Source of the DNA: Methylobacterium organophilum
Lineage (GTDB): Bacteria > Pseudomonadota > Alphaproteobacteria > Rhizobiales > Beijerinckiaceae
Reading direction: 5' to 3'
DNA length: 64,000 bases
NCBI RefSeq assembly: GCF_022179465.1
Contig: NZ_BPQV01000001.1
Span: 124,001 to 188,000 of the forward strand
The notes beneath the pieces are model-generated. The model was not told where the DNA came from. It did no database searches and saw only the letters and a list, made by a program, of their open reading frames with translations. The translations under genes were made by a program, and so were the position numbers. Shown piece by piece: positions 7,064 through 17,548 of this stretch. The stretch's first letter is position 1; each line of letters starts with the position of its first letter.

Positions 7064-9148
7064 TCAGGCGGCCCGGCCCCGACGTCCCTCGACCAGCCAC
7101 ATCGCCAGAACGGCGGCCGCGAGCGCCGCGAGCGCCCAGAGGCCGACCGCGAGGGGATAGACCTCGACGCCGCGGATCGTGGCGCTGTCGCTGGGGCGGA
7201 AGCCGATCCAGTCGGCGCCACCCAGGCGCCCGCCGCGCACGATCTGCAACCGGGGCACCACCGTGTTACCGGAGGCGTCGGCGAGGCGACGCACGGTGCC
7301 GCCGGAGCCCTCGGCGACGGCCTTGGTCCGCTCGGTATCGCTGAACACGTCGGCGAGCTCGCGCGGATTGGCCGGCCCGACGCTGACGAAGGCGACGAGA
7401 TTGCCCGCGCGCACGGTATGCAGGCCGAGGCGCTGGGCCTCGAAGGTGGCGCTGAACAGGCCGGGCTCCGCCTGCTTGAGGTCGAGCCGGCGCTCCTCGC
7501 CGGTGGGACCGGTGACGGTGACGGGCTCAGCGGTCTCCGCCATGGTCTGGCGCTCGATGCGGACCTCCCGGCCATGGCCGGTGGTCTGGGCGCGCAGGGC
7601 CTCCTCTTCGAGGGCCGGCTCCTTCATCAGCCAGTGGGCGAGGCGGCGCAGCAGGTCGAGATAGGGGCCGCCCTGCTGGTAGCCCCGGGCCCAGAGCCAG
7701 GCCTGGTCCGACAGCATCAGGGCGACGCGGCCCTTCTCCTCCCGGGAGAGGGCGAGGAGCGGCTGCCCGTCCGCCCCCTGCATGATCGGCTGCACGCCGG
7801 GCCGGACCTGGGCCGCGATCAGCCGCACCCAATCGCCCCAGTTCGGCGGATTCGCCTCCGAGCCGGGCAGCGCCCGGGTGACGGGATGGCGCTGGCCCGT
7901 CTCGGTGAGCGCCGCCTTGTAGGGCTTCTCCAACACCTTGCCGCTCGGATCGCCCGGCAACACCGCAGCGAGGCGGGTTCGGGCGAGGCTCGCCGGGCTC
8001 GCGAATTCCGGCCCGGCCGCGATCAGCACCGCGCCCCCCTCGCGCACGTAGCGGACGATGTTGTCGAAATAGGCCGAGGGCAGCACGCTCTGGTTGGCGT
8101 AGCGGTCGAAGATGATCAGGTCGAAGTCCTTGATCTTCTGGACGAACAGCTCGCGCGTCGGGAAGGCGATCAGGGAGAGCTCGGAGATCGGCGTGCCGTC
8201 CTGCTTCTCCGGAGGGCGCAGGATGGTGAAGTGGACGAGGTCGACGCTGGCGTCCGACTTGAGCAGGTTGCGCCAGGTGCGCTCGCCCTGGTGCGGCTCG
8301 CCGGAGACGAGGAGCACCCGCAGCTTCTCGCGGATGCCCTCGATCGGGAGCACGGCCCGGTTGTTCACCGTGGTCAGCTCGCCCGGCAGCGGATCGACCT
8401 CGATCTCGACGACGTTCGGGCCGCCATGCTCGATCTTGGTGGTGAGCGAGAAGGGTTGGCCGGTGGGGAAGGTCCGCCGGCCGATTTCCTCGCCATCCCG
8501 ACGCACGGTGACGGTGGCCTGACCGGTGCCGCCGCGCTCCTGCACCTCGGCGCGGATGGTCAGATCCTTGCCGACGATGCCGAAGCGGGGCGCCTCCAGG
8601 AGCTTGATCTGGCGGTCGCGCTCGTCGGCGTGCCCCGTGACCAGGACGTGGAGCGGCGCCTTGATGCCGAGCGCCTCGAGCGAGGGCGGCACGTCGTGCA
8701 CCACGCCGTCGGTGAGCAAAACCACACCGGCGAGCCGCTCCGGCGGCACGTCGGCCAGCGCCTGGGTCAGCGCCGTGAACAGCTTGGTGCCGTCGTCGCC
8801 CTCATGGGTGTCGGTCACGTCGATGAAGCGCGGCTCGATATTGGCGAGCGTGCCGAAGCGGCGCTGCAGCTCGGCGCGCACCGCATCGGTCATTTGCGGC
8901 CGGTCGCCCAGCGCCTGGGAGCCGGAGCGGTCGACCACGATCGCCGCGACATCCTTCACCGGGTCGCGGTCCTCGCGCACGAGGGAGGGATTGGCCAGCG
9001 CCGCGAGCACCAGGGCCAGGGCGATCGCCCGCAGCAAGGCGGTGCGCCCCCGCGCCACCAGGGCGAGCACGGTGAACAGGGCGACCACCACCCCGAAGGC
9101 GGCGAGCACCGGCCAGGGCACGAGGGGCGTGAAGCTGAGGCTCAGCAT
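7064..9148 (-). CDS. Membrane protein with VWA-like and glutamine-amidotransferase-like domains
   Basis: The protein has 694 residues. Two hydrophobic helices at the N-terminus (about 10-30 and 36-55) are followed by a von Willebrand A-like segment beginning AAIVVDRSGSQ (about 68-78), where the DxSxS metal motif has DRSGS. The central part (about 330-560) resembles class I glutamine-amidotransferase-like domains found in membrane proteins of MoxR operons (DLIIFDRYAN, GGAVLIAAGPEF). One more helix near the C-terminus (about 663-688) precedes a short Arg-rich tail. It is the last gene of the moxR-DUF58-DUF4159 operon, 25 bases after the previous gene. Biochemical role unknown. Confidence 0.75.
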   Translation of the reverse strand: MLSLSFTPLVPWPVLAAFGVVVALFTVLALVARGRTALLRAIALALVLAALANPSLVREDRDPVKDVAAIVVDRSGSQALGDRPQMTDAVRAELQRRFGTLANIEPRFIDVTDTHEGDDGTKLFTALTQALADVPPERLAGVVLLTDGVVHDVPPSLEALGIKAPLHVLVTGHADERDRQIKLLEAPRFGIVGKDLTIRAEVQERGGTGQATVTVRRDGEEIGRRTFPTGQPFSLTTKIEHGGPNVVEIEVDPLPGELTTVNNRAVLPIEGIREKLRVLLVSGEPHQGERTWRNLLKSDASVDLVHFTILRPPEKQDGTPISELSLIAFPTRELFVQKIKDFDLIIFDRYANQSVLPSAYFDNIVRYVREGGAVLIAAGPEFASPASLARTRLAAVLPGDPSGKVLEKPYKAALTETGQRHPVTRALPGSEANPPNWGDWVRLIAAQVRPGVQPIMQGADGQPLLALSREEKGRVALMLSDQAWLWARGYQQGGPYLDLLRRLAHWLMKEPALEEEALRAQTTGHGREVRIERQTMAETAEPVTVTGPTGEERRLDLKQAEPGLFSATFEAQRLGLHTVRAGNLVAFVSVGPANPRELADVFSDTERTKAVAEGSGGTVRRLADASGNTVVPRLQIVRGGRLGGADWIGFRPSDSATIRGVEVYPLAVGLWALAALAAAVLAMWLVEGRRGRAA

Positions 9149-9173
9149 GGGGCGGTACTCTGCGCGACGGTCC

Positions 9174-12008
9174 TCACTGCCCCAGCCGCTCCAGCAGCGC
9201 GGGAACGTGGACCTGATCGGCCTTGTAGTTGCCGGTCAGCGTGTAGATCACGAGGTTGATGCCGCCGCGGAAGGCCATCTCCCGCTGGCGCTGGTCGCCC
9301 CCGGACAGGGGATAGAGCGGCTCGCCGCGCCGGCCGATGGCCCAGGCGGCGGCGAGATCGTTGCCGGTGATCACGATCGGCGTCACGCCGTCGCCGGCCC
9401 GGGCGGGACGGCGCTCGGCCCCCTCGGCGGCGGGCGGCAGCGCCTCGACCCAGGTCTGGCCGCTGCTGTAGCGGCCGGGAAAGCTGTCGACGAGGTAGAA
9501 GGCCTTGGTGAGCACGTGGTCGGCCGGCACCGGCTCGAGCTCCGGCACCTCCAGCGTCGCGAGCATGCGGCGCAGATAGGCGCCCTCCGGCGTGGCCGGG
9601 CCGCCGGGCCGGGCGGTGAGGGCGTCGCGGGTGTCGAAGATCACCGTGCCGCCGTTGCGCATGAAGGCGTCGATCTTGCGGATCGCCGCCTCGCCCGGCT
9701 GCGGCCGGCTCGGCACGATCGGCCAGTAGATCAGGGGATAGAAGGCGAGCTCGTCCTTGGCCGGATCGAGACCGACCGGCTCCCCCGGCTCCAGGGCCGT
9801 GCGCGCGGCGAGCATCTGGGTCAGACCGGACAGGCCGGCCCGGCTCGCCGCGTCGGCCGCCGCATCACCGGTGACGACATAGGCGAGCCGGGTGATGAGG
9901 GCGGATTCGACGCCGTTGGGCCGGTTGGCCGCCGCCTCCTGCGCGAAGGCGGGCCGCAGGGTCTCCCCCTGCCACGCGAGGAGACCGAAGGCGAGGAGGG
10001 CGAGCGCCGCCGGCCGGTTGCGCAGGCGGCCGAGGCCGCCGCGCCCCTGGCCGAAGAAGCCGCCGAGCCAGAGCGCGGCCACCGTGTCGAGGACGAGGAG
10101 CAGCAGCGCCGCGCTGAACAGGGCGGCGCGCAGGTCGATCATCTCGGCCCCGGCGAGCCCCGCCCGGCGCACGTCCCGCAGGCCGGCGAGGTCGAGGGGC
10201 ACGAGGCGGTCGCCCGGCTTCATCGCATTGACCGCGATGCCCCCGTCCGGCGGCCCGTAGAAGCCCGGCGGGTGCTCGTAGGTCGCCCAATCGGCGTAAT
10301 CCGCCGCCACCGCGGTGGCCGTGGCGGGGGGCGAGCCGAGCGCCCCGAAGCCGTCGAGGGTAAGGCGCGGGGCGAGCACCGCCGCCTTCGCCCCGGCGGC
10401 GCCCTCCCCCGCGGGCTTGGCGGCCCCGGCGAGGCCGACGACCCGGCGCAGCATGTCCACGAACAGTCCGGACAGGGGCAGGTTCGACCAGGTCGTGTCG
10501 GCGGTGACGTGGAACAGCACGAGCAGGCCCTGGCCGCGCTTCTGCGCCGTGACGATGGGCGTGCCGTCCTGCAGGGAGGCCCAGGTGCGGCCGGGCAAGT
10601 CGCCGTCGGGCTCCGCCAGGATCTGCCGGCGCACGCCGATATCGGCCGGCGGCGTCAGGCCGGAAAAGGGTCCTTCCTGCGGGAAGGGCGCCAGCGTCTT
10701 CGGGCTGTCCCAGGAGAGCGTGCCGCCGAGGGAGCGCCCGCCCCGGCGCAGGCGCACCGGCACCAGCGGATCGTTGCCGGCGGCGAGCCGCGGCCCGGCG
10801 AAGCGCAGGAGCAGGCCGCCCTCGTCCACGAACTTTTCCACCCGCACCTCGGTCTTCTCGTCCAGCGCGCCGACATCGGCGAGCACCAGCACCGAGACCT
10901 GGTTGTCGAGCATCTGCGCCACGGCTTCCGCAGTGCCGACTCCGCCGCGGGGCTGCTGCACGTCGGCGAAGGGGCTGAGCGCCCGCGAGAGATAGTAGGT
11001 CGGCGCGAGCAGCGGCTGCGACTGGTCCAGGGTGCCGCCGAAGACCAGGCCGACCCGGCGGCGCTTGCCGCGCTCGTCCATCAGCACAACGGCCCCGGCG
11101 GAGCGTTCGCCCGCGATCTCGAGCCGGGCGATGGTGTTGCGGATCTCCACCGGCAGGTCGAACCCGACCTCCGCTTCGGTCGCGTCGGGGGCGAGGGTGA
11201 AAGGCGTCTCGGCAAGGGGCAAGCCCTTCTGGTCGAGGGCGCGCACGAGGCCGGCATCCCGGCCGTTGGGGGCGGCGCGCAGCACCTGTGCCACGAGCCG
11301 GCCGCCATTCTCCGCGGCCGAGAGGCCGAGCGCCGGCGGGCGCTCGGCGGCGCGCAGGGTCAGGGCAGTGCCGTGCCGCTCCACGATCCCGGCGAGGGCC
11401 GTGCCGAAGGTGCCGGGCTCGGTGCCGGCGACCCCGTCGCTGATCCAGACCAGGGCCGCGTCGGGATTGCGCTCGAAGAAGGCGGCGAGCGCACTCACAT
11501 GCGCCTCGCGGTCGGCCCGGAACGGGCGCGGCTGCAGGGCGCGCAGGCGCTCCAGGGCCGCGGCCGGGGCGCGGGCCTCGATGGCGCCGGCGGGCTCGGC
11601 CGTGGCGAGGAGGGCGACCGGGCGCCCGTCGCGGGCGGCGGCCTCGATCTCGTCGCTCGCCGCGCGCTGGCGGTCGCGCCAGTCCTGGGCGGCGGTGACG
11701 CCGTTGTCGAGGAGCACGAGGAGCGGCGTGCGCCCGGCCGAGGCGCCGATCCCGGCCGGGTTCCAGACCGGGCCCGAGACGGCGAGGATCAGCAAGGCCG
11801 CGGCGAGGATGCGCAGCAGCAGCAGCCAGGGCGGCGTGCGGGCCGGCGTCTCGCGCTTCGGCAGCAGGTCGAGGGCGATGCGCAGGGGCGGGAAGGCGAT
11901 GCGCCGCGGGGGCGGCGGCGTCACCCGCAGGAGCACCCACAGGACTGGCAGCCCCACCAGGGCGGCGAGGGCGAAGGGTGCGGCGAAGGTCAGCGGAAGT
12001 CCGAACAA
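9174..12008 (-). CDS. DUF4159 domain membrane protein with N-terminal BatA-like region
   Basis: The protein has 944 residues from a TTG start, chosen because GAGGAA lies about eight bases upstream and the start lies just after the previous stop; the frame open further upstream is antisense to nothing and overlaps the DUF58 gene. Residues 1-80 form the BatA-type N-terminus with two hydrophobic helices (LTFAAPFALAALVGLPVLWV and a second near 58-75). A VWA-like region follows (VLLDNGVTAAQDWRDRQ). The C-terminal about 210 residues are DUF4159 (AFYPLIYWPIVP, FDTRDAL, AFRGGINLVIYTLTG). It probably forms an inner-membrane complex with the neighbouring proteins. Substrate unknown. Confidence 0.8.
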   Translation of the reverse strand: MFGLPLTFAAPFALAALVGLPVLWVLLRVTPPPPRRIAFPPLRIALDLLPKRETPARTPPWLLLLRILAAALLILAVSGPVWNPAGIGASAGRTPLLVLLDNGVTAAQDWRDRQRAASDEIEAAARDGRPVALLATAEPAGAIEARAPAAALERLRALQPRPFRADREAHVSALAAFFERNPDAALVWISDGVAGTEPGTFGTALAGIVERHGTALTLRAAERPPALGLSAAENGGRLVAQVLRAAPNGRDAGLVRALDQKGLPLAETPFTLAPDATEAEVGFDLPVEIRNTIARLEIAGERSAGAVVLMDERGKRRRVGLVFGGTLDQSQPLLAPTYYLSRALSPFADVQQPRGGVGTAEAVAQMLDNQVSVLVLADVGALDEKTEVRVEKFVDEGGLLLRFAGPRLAAGNDPLVPVRLRRGGRSLGGTLSWDSPKTLAPFPQEGPFSGLTPPADIGVRRQILAEPDGDLPGRTWASLQDGTPIVTAQKRGQGLLVLFHVTADTTWSNLPLSGLFVDMLRRVVGLAGAAKPAGEGAAGAKAAVLAPRLTLDGFGALGSPPATATAVAADYADWATYEHPPGFYGPPDGGIAVNAMKPGDRLVPLDLAGLRDVRRAGLAGAEMIDLRAALFSAALLLLVLDTVAALWLGGFFGQGRGGLGRLRNRPAALALLAFGLLAWQGETLRPAFAQEAAANRPNGVESALITRLAYVVTGDAAADAASRAGLSGLTQMLAARTALEPGEPVGLDPAKDELAFYPLIYWPIVPSRPQPGEAAIRKIDAFMRNGGTVIFDTRDALTARPGGPATPEGAYLRRMLATLEVPELEPVPADHVLTKAFYLVDSFPGRYSSGQTWVEALPPAAEGAERRPARAGDGVTPIVITGNDLAAAWAIGRRGEPLYPLSGGDQRQREMAFRGGINLVIYTLTGNYKADQVHVPALLERLGQ

Positions 12009-12019
12009 GGGCGCGTTCC

Positions 12020-12934
12020 TCAGCCGCTTCCGCGGGCGGCGGCGACCAGGGTGAGCAGGCGCAGGGCCGCCTCGCTCGCCGGCCGGTCCGTGCGATGGAT
12101 CGTCAGGGTCCAACCTTGTGCCCGGGCGATCTCCGACAAGCCGTCGCGATGCTCGGCGAGCCGCCGCCGGTAGGCTTCGCCCCAGGCTCCGGCATCGCCG
12201 ATGTCGAGATGCCCCCCCCCCTCCGGATCGTGCAGGCTCGCCTGGCCCGCGAAGGGGAAGGTCTCCTCCACGGGATCGACCACGGCGACGAGATGACCGT
12301 GGGTGCCGCCGCCCCCGATCGCCTGCACGCTGGCACGGACCTGGTCGAGGGGCGAGAGGAAGTCGCTGACGAGGATCGCCTCGTCGAAGCGGCCCGGCGT
12401 GGCCGGGGGCGGCCGGTCCTGGGTCAGGCCCGCCTCGTCGCGCACCAGGGCCTGGGCCAGGCTCTCGACCACGTTGCGGCCGGCGCTCGCCCGGGTCAGC
12501 CCGAGCAGCCCGACCCGCTCGCCGCCCTCGACGAAGGTCTCGGCCAGGGCGAGCCCGAGGACGAGCGCCCGCTCGACCTTCGACACGAGGGCGAGGTCGG
12601 AGGCGAAGCCCATGGAGGCGGAGCGGTCGATCCAGAGCCAGATGTTGTGGGCGGCCTCCCATTCCCGCTCGCGGACATAGAGCCGGTCGTCCCGGGCCGA
12701 GCGGCGCCAGTCGATGCGCGCGGCGGCCTCGCCCGTGACGAAGGGACGGAACTGCCAGAAGCTCTCTCCCGGCCCCGCCCGGCGCCGCCCGTGCAGACCG
12801 TGGGCGAGGGTGCTGGACACCCGGCGCGCCTCCAGAATCAGGCGCGGCATCCGCTCCGCGAGCGCCTGCGCGTCCTGGATGGCGGGACGATCGGGCCGGC
12901 GCTCCGCGCCATCGAAGAGGCGAGGCGAAGCCAT
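12020..12934 (-). CDS. DUF58 domain-containing protein
   Basis: This 304-residue protein has the DUF58 signature: FRPFVTGEAAARIDWRRSAR (about residues 63-82) followed by LYVREREWE, then a VWA-like fold with WIDRSASM (about 100-107). It is cytoplasmic, lacking membrane helices. DUF58 proteins are regularly encoded beside MoxR AAA ATPases and are thought to be partners or substrates of that chaperone. It starts four bases after the MoxR stop and ends 11 bases before the DUF4159 start, so the three genes form one transcript. Confidence 0.88.
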   Translation of the reverse strand: MASPRLFDGAERRPDRPAIQDAQALAERMPRLILEARRVSSTLAHGLHGRRRAGPGESFWQFRPFVTGEAAARIDWRRSARDDRLYVREREWEAAHNIWLWIDRSASMGFASDLALVSKVERALVLGLALAETFVEGGERVGLLGLTRASAGRNVVESLAQALVRDEAGLTQDRPPPATPGRFDEAILVSDFLSPLDQVRASVQAIGGGGTHGHLVAVVDPVEETFPFAGQASLHDPEGGGHLDIGDAGAWGEAYRRRLAEHRDGLSEIARAQGWTLTIHRTDRPASEAALRLLTLVAAARGSG

Positions 12935-12938
12935 CCGC

Positions 12939-13949
<1,011 letters not shown>

Positions 13950-14160
13950 CGGATCCCCGTCTCCTGATGCGGCCGCCCGGAAGAACGGCCCACGAAATGT
14001 GCAAGTCTGGAACCGAATCCCGCCGCATGGCAAGCGCCGGGGGCACGCGGCATTTCGCATCCGCCCTATCTGGCCGAGTGGGAAGCCCTCCGGAGGCGGC
14101 GCCTTTGCGCCCGCCCCGCTCCTGGCCCATCATGGGCGCGGAGAGGCAGAGGATGCGCGG

Positions 14161-14589
14161 ATGAACGAAGGCAGCGGCATGGGGTTTCCGGACGGGTGGG
14201 AGGCCTTCACCGACCCGGGCTTCGTCGCCCATGTCGGGCCGATCTATCACCGCACGGCGGAGGGCCGGAAACGCTTCGCCTTCCGGGCCGAGGAGAAGCA
14301 CGGCAACCTCGTCGGCCTCGTCCATGGCGGCATGCTCCTCACCTTCGCGGACCGCGCCCTCAGCATCTGCGTGATGGAGGCGCTCGAGGGCGCGAAATGC
14401 GTGACCATCGAGATGACGAGCCAGTTCGTCGGCGCGGCCCAGATCGGCGACCTCGTCGAGACCAGCCCGGAGGTCGTGCGCAGGACGTCGTCCCTGGTCT
14501 TCGTGCGCGCGATCCTGACCAGCGGCGACCGGCCCCTCGTCTCCGTCTCGGGGATCTGGAAGGCCTTGCGGGACAAGTCGGGCGGCTGA
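14161..14589 (+). CDS. PaaI-type hotdog-fold thioesterase
   Basis: This protein has 142 residues. It has the hotdog-fold thioesterase pattern: HGNLVGLVHGGMLLTFADRALS (written here in part, about residues 40-61), in which HGG is followed by an Asp in the helix, as in PaaI/YigI-type acyl-CoA thioesterases. It would hydrolyse an acyl-CoA in the cytosol; substrate not predictable. It is divergent from the MoxR operon and is the first gene of a plus-strand run leading to the CCA-adding enzyme. Confidence 0.82.
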   Translation: MNEGSGMGFPDGWEAFTDPGFVAHVGPIYHRTAEGRKRFAFRAEEKHGNLVGLVHGGMLLTFADRALSICVMEALEGAKCVTIEMTSQFVGAAQIGDLVETSPEVVRRTSSLVFVRAILTSGDRPLVSVSGIWKALRDKSGG

Positions 14590-14603
14590 ACCGGATTTCT
14601 TCG

Positions 14604-15179
14604 ATGAGCGAGACGGCAAACGACCCCACCTTCTCCCGCCTGAGCGCGGCCCTCGGCAGCCTGCCCCCGCGCGGATTGCCGCCGGTCGAGCGCTGGAACC
14701 CGCCCCATTGCGGCCGGATCGACATGCGGATTGCCGCCGACGGCACCTGGTATCACGAGGGGACGCCGATCCGCCGGCCGGCGCTGGTGAAGCTCTTCGC
14801 CTCGATCCTGCGCCGGGAGCCGGACGGGGAGATCGTGCTGGTGACGCCGGTGGAGCGGGTCGGCATCACCGTGGAGGACGCGCCCTTCGTCGCCGTGGAG
14901 ATGGCGGTGGAGGGCGAAGGCGAGAGCCGTCGCATCGGATTCAGGACCAATGTCGACGATCTCGTCTCGGTGGACGACGACCATCCCCTGCGCTTCGAGC
15001 AGGGGGCGGACGGGGGCCTGCGGCCTTATCTCCATGTCCGGCGCGACCTCTGGGCCCTGGTCAGCCGGTCCCTGACCTACGATCTCGTCGGGATGGGCGA
15101 GGAACGCATGATCGACGGACAATCCTGGTTCGGGCTCGCGGCGGCCGGCCGCTTCTTCAGGATCGCCCCCGCCGCATGA
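14604..15179 (+). CDS. DUF1285 domain-containing protein
   Basis: This 191-residue protein matches DUF1285. Characteristic segments are WNPPHCGRIDMRIAADGTWYHEG (given in part, about residues 31-53), IRRPALVKLFASILRR and GITVEDAPFVAVEM. It has no signal or membrane helix. DUF1285 genes are regularly found before the Nudix/CCA genes in alphaproteobacteria, as here. It starts 15 bases after the thioesterase gene and overlaps the next start by ATGA. The biochemical function is not established. Confidence 0.85.
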   Translation: MSETANDPTFSRLSAALGSLPPRGLPPVERWNPPHCGRIDMRIAADGTWYHEGTPIRRPALVKLFASILRREPDGEIVLVTPVERVGITVEDAPFVAVEMAVEGEGESRRIGFRTNVDDLVSVDDDHPLRFEQGADGGLRPYLHVRRDLWALVSRSLTYDLVGMGEERMIDGQSWFGLAAAGRFFRIAPAA

Positions 15180-15841
15180 GATTGCTCGATGCCGCGGCCG
15201 CCGGCCGCCCCGACACGATCGAAGACTTCCTCGCCCGCGCCGAACGGCTGCTGAACCGTCATCCGCCCGGCCTGGGCGGCCCCTTCGCCAATCCCCGCGG
15301 CGACCACAGCCTCGACCCGGCCGGGCTCGCCCATGTGCCGGGCGCGCCGCATCGCCTGGCCGCGGTACTGGTGCCGGTGGTGGCCGGCCCGGAGGGCCTG
15401 TCGCTCCTGTTCACGACCCGCGCCGCGCATCTGCGCGACCATTCCGGCCAGATCGCCTTTCCCGGCGGCAAGATCGAGCCCGGCGACGCGACGCCGGCGG
15501 ACACCGCCCTGCGCGAGGCCGAGGAGGAGGTGGGCCTGAACATCGGCGAGGTCTCGCCGCTCGGCTATCTCGACCCCTATCTCTCGGCCACGGGCTTCCT
15601 GGTGACGCCGGTGGTGGGCCTGGTGAGCACGGGCGCCCGCATCGCCCCGAACCCGGCCGAGGTGGCGGACGTGTTCGAGGTGCCGCTCGCCTGGCTGATG
15701 GACCCGCTGCGCTTCGCCGTGCATTCCCGCGCGTGGAAGGGGCGGATGCGCTACTTCTACGCCATTCCCTTCGGCGAGCGCCTGATCTGGGGCGTCACCG
15801 CGGGCATCGTGCACAACCTCTACGAACGCCTCTATCGGTAA
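15176..15841 (+). CDS. CoA pyrophosphatase-type Nudix hydrolase
   Basis: This protein has 221 residues. The UPF0035 segment LRDHSGQIAFPGGKIEPGD (about residues 90-108) runs into the Nudix box (TALREAEEEVGL, about 113-124), the combination that marks CoA pyrophosphatases (NudL/YeaB group). It would cleave the pyrophosphate bond of CoA or its derivatives with Mg or Mn. The ATG overlaps the DUF1285 stop (ATGA at 15176), showing translational coupling. Next to an acyl-CoA thioesterase it may belong to CoA pool housekeeping. Confidence 0.88.
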   Translation: MRLLDAAAAGRPDTIEDFLARAERLLNRHPPGLGGPFANPRGDHSLDPAGLAHVPGAPHRLAAVLVPVVAGPEGLSLLFTTRAAHLRDHSGQIAFPGGKIEPGDATPADTALREAEEEVGLNIGEVSPLGYLDPYLSATGFLVTPVVGLVSTGARIAPNPAEVADVFEVPLAWLMDPLRFAVHSRAWKGRMRYFYAIPFGERLIWGVTAGIVHNLYERLYR

Positions 15842-15852
15842 AGCCGGAGCGC

Positions 15853-16110
15853 ATGGGTCGTCTCGTCCTCCAGGAACTCGCGGTGTTCGCGCTGCCCTTC
15901 CTGGCTTTCGCCGCCTACCTGCTCTTCGCCCGGCGCTCGCCCCTCGACCGGATGCAGTGGGATCCCTACTGGACCCGGCTGGTGATGGCGGGGTTGTTCG
16001 CGGTGGTCGCTTCCCTCGTCATGACCGGGATCACCGCGACTCGGCATCAGGACGGCTGGGTGCCGAGCCGCATCGAGAACGGCCGCCTCGTGCCGGGGCA
16101 TTTCGAGTGA
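15853..16110 (+). CDS. DUF6111 family small membrane protein
   Basis: An 85-residue protein with two predicted membrane helices (about residues 8-25 and 43-62) and a short C-terminal tail ending WVPSRIENGRLVPGHFE. This arrangement matches DUF6111 proteins encoded in front of the CCA-adding enzyme in Hyphomicrobiales. The start at 15853 follows the Nudix stop by 11 bases. Its stop overlaps the next start as GTGA. Function unknown. Confidence 0.8.
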   Translation: MGRLVLQELAVFALPFLAFAAYLLFARRSPLDRMQWDPYWTRLVMAGLFAVVASLVMTGITATRHQDGWVPSRIENGRLVPGHFE

Positions 16111-17342
16111 GCGCACACCGCCTCGACCCTGACGGCCCCGGCCGCCTTCTGGCCCGTCCGGGCGTGCAGGTCTGCCTGGCCGCGCTCCGGGTGGAGGGCG
16201 AGGCGACGCGGCTCGTCGGCGGCTGCGTGCGCGACGCGCTCCTCGGCCGGGACGGGGCGGATATCGACCTCGCCACCACCCTGCTGCCCGAGGACACCCT
16301 GGCGCGGGCCAGGGCCGCCGGCCTCAAGGCCGTGCCGACGGGCTTCGAGCACGGCACCGTGACGCTCGTCGTGGACGGCGAGCCGCACGAGGTGACGACC
16401 CTGCGGGAGGATATCGAGACCGACGGACGCCATGCGGTGGTGCGCTACGGCCGCGACTTCGCCCGGGACGCCGAGCGGCGCGACTTCACCATCAACGCCC
16501 TCTCGCTCTCGCAGGATGGCCGGGTGCACGACACCACGGGGGGCCTCGCCGATCTCGCAGCCGGCCGCGTCCGCTTCATCGGGGATGCGGCCACCCGCAT
16601 CCGCGAGGACGCCCTGAGGATCCTGCGCTTCTTCCGCTTCCACGCCCGCTACGGGCAGGACGCGCCGGACCCGGAGGGACTGGCGGCCGCGATCGCCGCC
16701 CGCGACAGCCTCGACCGGCTCAGCCGGGAGCGTGTGCGGGCGGAGCTGCTCAAGCTGCTCGTCGCCCCGCGCGCCGTGGAGGCGATCGCGACCTTGAGCG
16801 CGACCGGCCTGCTCGGACGCATCACCGGGGGCGTCGGCGAACTCGGACGTCTCGCCCGGGCCGCGCGACAGGCCCCGTACTCCGACATCGCGCGCCTCGC
16901 CGCCCTTTCCGTGCAGAGCACCGCCGATGCCGGGCGCCTGCTCGAGACCCTGCGCCTGTCCAAGGCCGAGCATGCCCGTCTCCTGGCCTATGCCCGGGCG
17001 CTGGCGCGGCTGCACGGCCTGACGGAGGTGGATGCGCGCGGCCTCCGCGCGTTGGCCGCGGAGTTCGGGCCGGAGGCGGTCCGCGACGTGCTGGCAGCGG
17101 TCGAGGGAGAGCCCCGTCCCCGGATTTCACGTGAAGCACGGGCCGCGCTCGATGCGCTCGACCATAAACCCGTGATGCCGCTCAGCGGCGGCGATCTCGT
17201 CGCCGCGGGATTGACCCCGGGGCGCGCGCTCGGCCAAGCGCTCGCCGCGGCGAAGGCCCTCTGGCTGGCGGAGGGATGCCCGACGGACGATGCCGCGCGG
17301 GCGCGGCTGCTGGACGCCGCGCTGACCTCGGCGCAGGCCTGA
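16107..17342 (+). CDS. cca: CCA tRNA nucleotidyltransferase
   Basis: The protein has 411 residues from a GTG start that overlaps the DUF6111 stop by GTGA. The class II nucleotidyltransferase signature is present: GGCVRDALLG (about residues 35-44) then DIDLA (about 49-53), with catalytic aspartates. ERRDFTINAL and the RIREDALRILRFFRFHARYG region (in part, about 170-190) form the neck and body. It adds or repairs the 3'-terminal CCA of tRNAs. It is the last gene of the operon. The gene symbol is given for function, not for a close match. Confidence 0.9.
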   Translation: MSAHRLDPDGPGRLLARPGVQVCLAALRVEGEATRLVGGCVRDALLGRDGADIDLATTLLPEDTLARARAAGLKAVPTGFEHGTVTLVVDGEPHEVTTLREDIETDGRHAVVRYGRDFARDAERRDFTINALSLSQDGRVHDTTGGLADLAAGRVRFIGDAATRIREDALRILRFFRFHARYGQDAPDPEGLAAAIAARDSLDRLSRERVRAELLKLLVAPRAVEAIATLSATGLLGRITGGVGELGRLARAARQAPYSDIARLAALSVQSTADAGRLLETLRLSKAEHARLLAYARALARLHGLTEVDARGLRALAAEFGPEAVRDVLAAVEGEPRPRISREARAALDALDHKPVMPLSGGDLVAAGLTPGRALGQALAAAKALWLAEGCPTDDAARARLLDAALTSAQA

Positions 17343-17350
17343 GCCGGGTG

Positions 17351-17548
17351 TCAGGATCCGAATTGCGAGCCGAGCTGCTCAAGATACTCGGCGAGGTCGA
17401 CGCCGCCCACCCGGGTGCCGTAGGCGAAGCGCATGCCCTGGCGGATATCGATGCTGGCGCGGCGGGTGGTCAGGGTGAAGGGCTTCACGCAGACCCATTC
17501 CCCGTCCCGCCGATGCTCGAAGAAGCGTAGAATCTCGTGCCTGGCCAT
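17351..17548 (-). CDS. Small hypothetical protein (65 aa)
   Basis: The protein is compact and beta-rich in appearance (EWVCVKPFTLTTRRASIDIRQG), with one Cys. No signal or membrane helix. A GGGAGAGGG purine run sits close to the ATG. It is convergent with cca. It may be a small conserved protein of Hyphomicrobiales; I do not recognise the family. Confidence 0.55.
   Translation of the reverse strand: MARHEILRFFEHRRDGEWVCVKPFTLTTRRASIDIRQGMRFAYGTRVGGVDLAEYLEQLGSQFGS

Noticed and set aside
8526-12173. Very long reading frames on the opposite strand of the MoxR operon
   Set aside because: They run antisense through well-supported genes and lack family motifs; long open frames on both strands are expected in such GC-rich DNA. 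The same holds for frames opposite cysI/cysJ, putA and hss.
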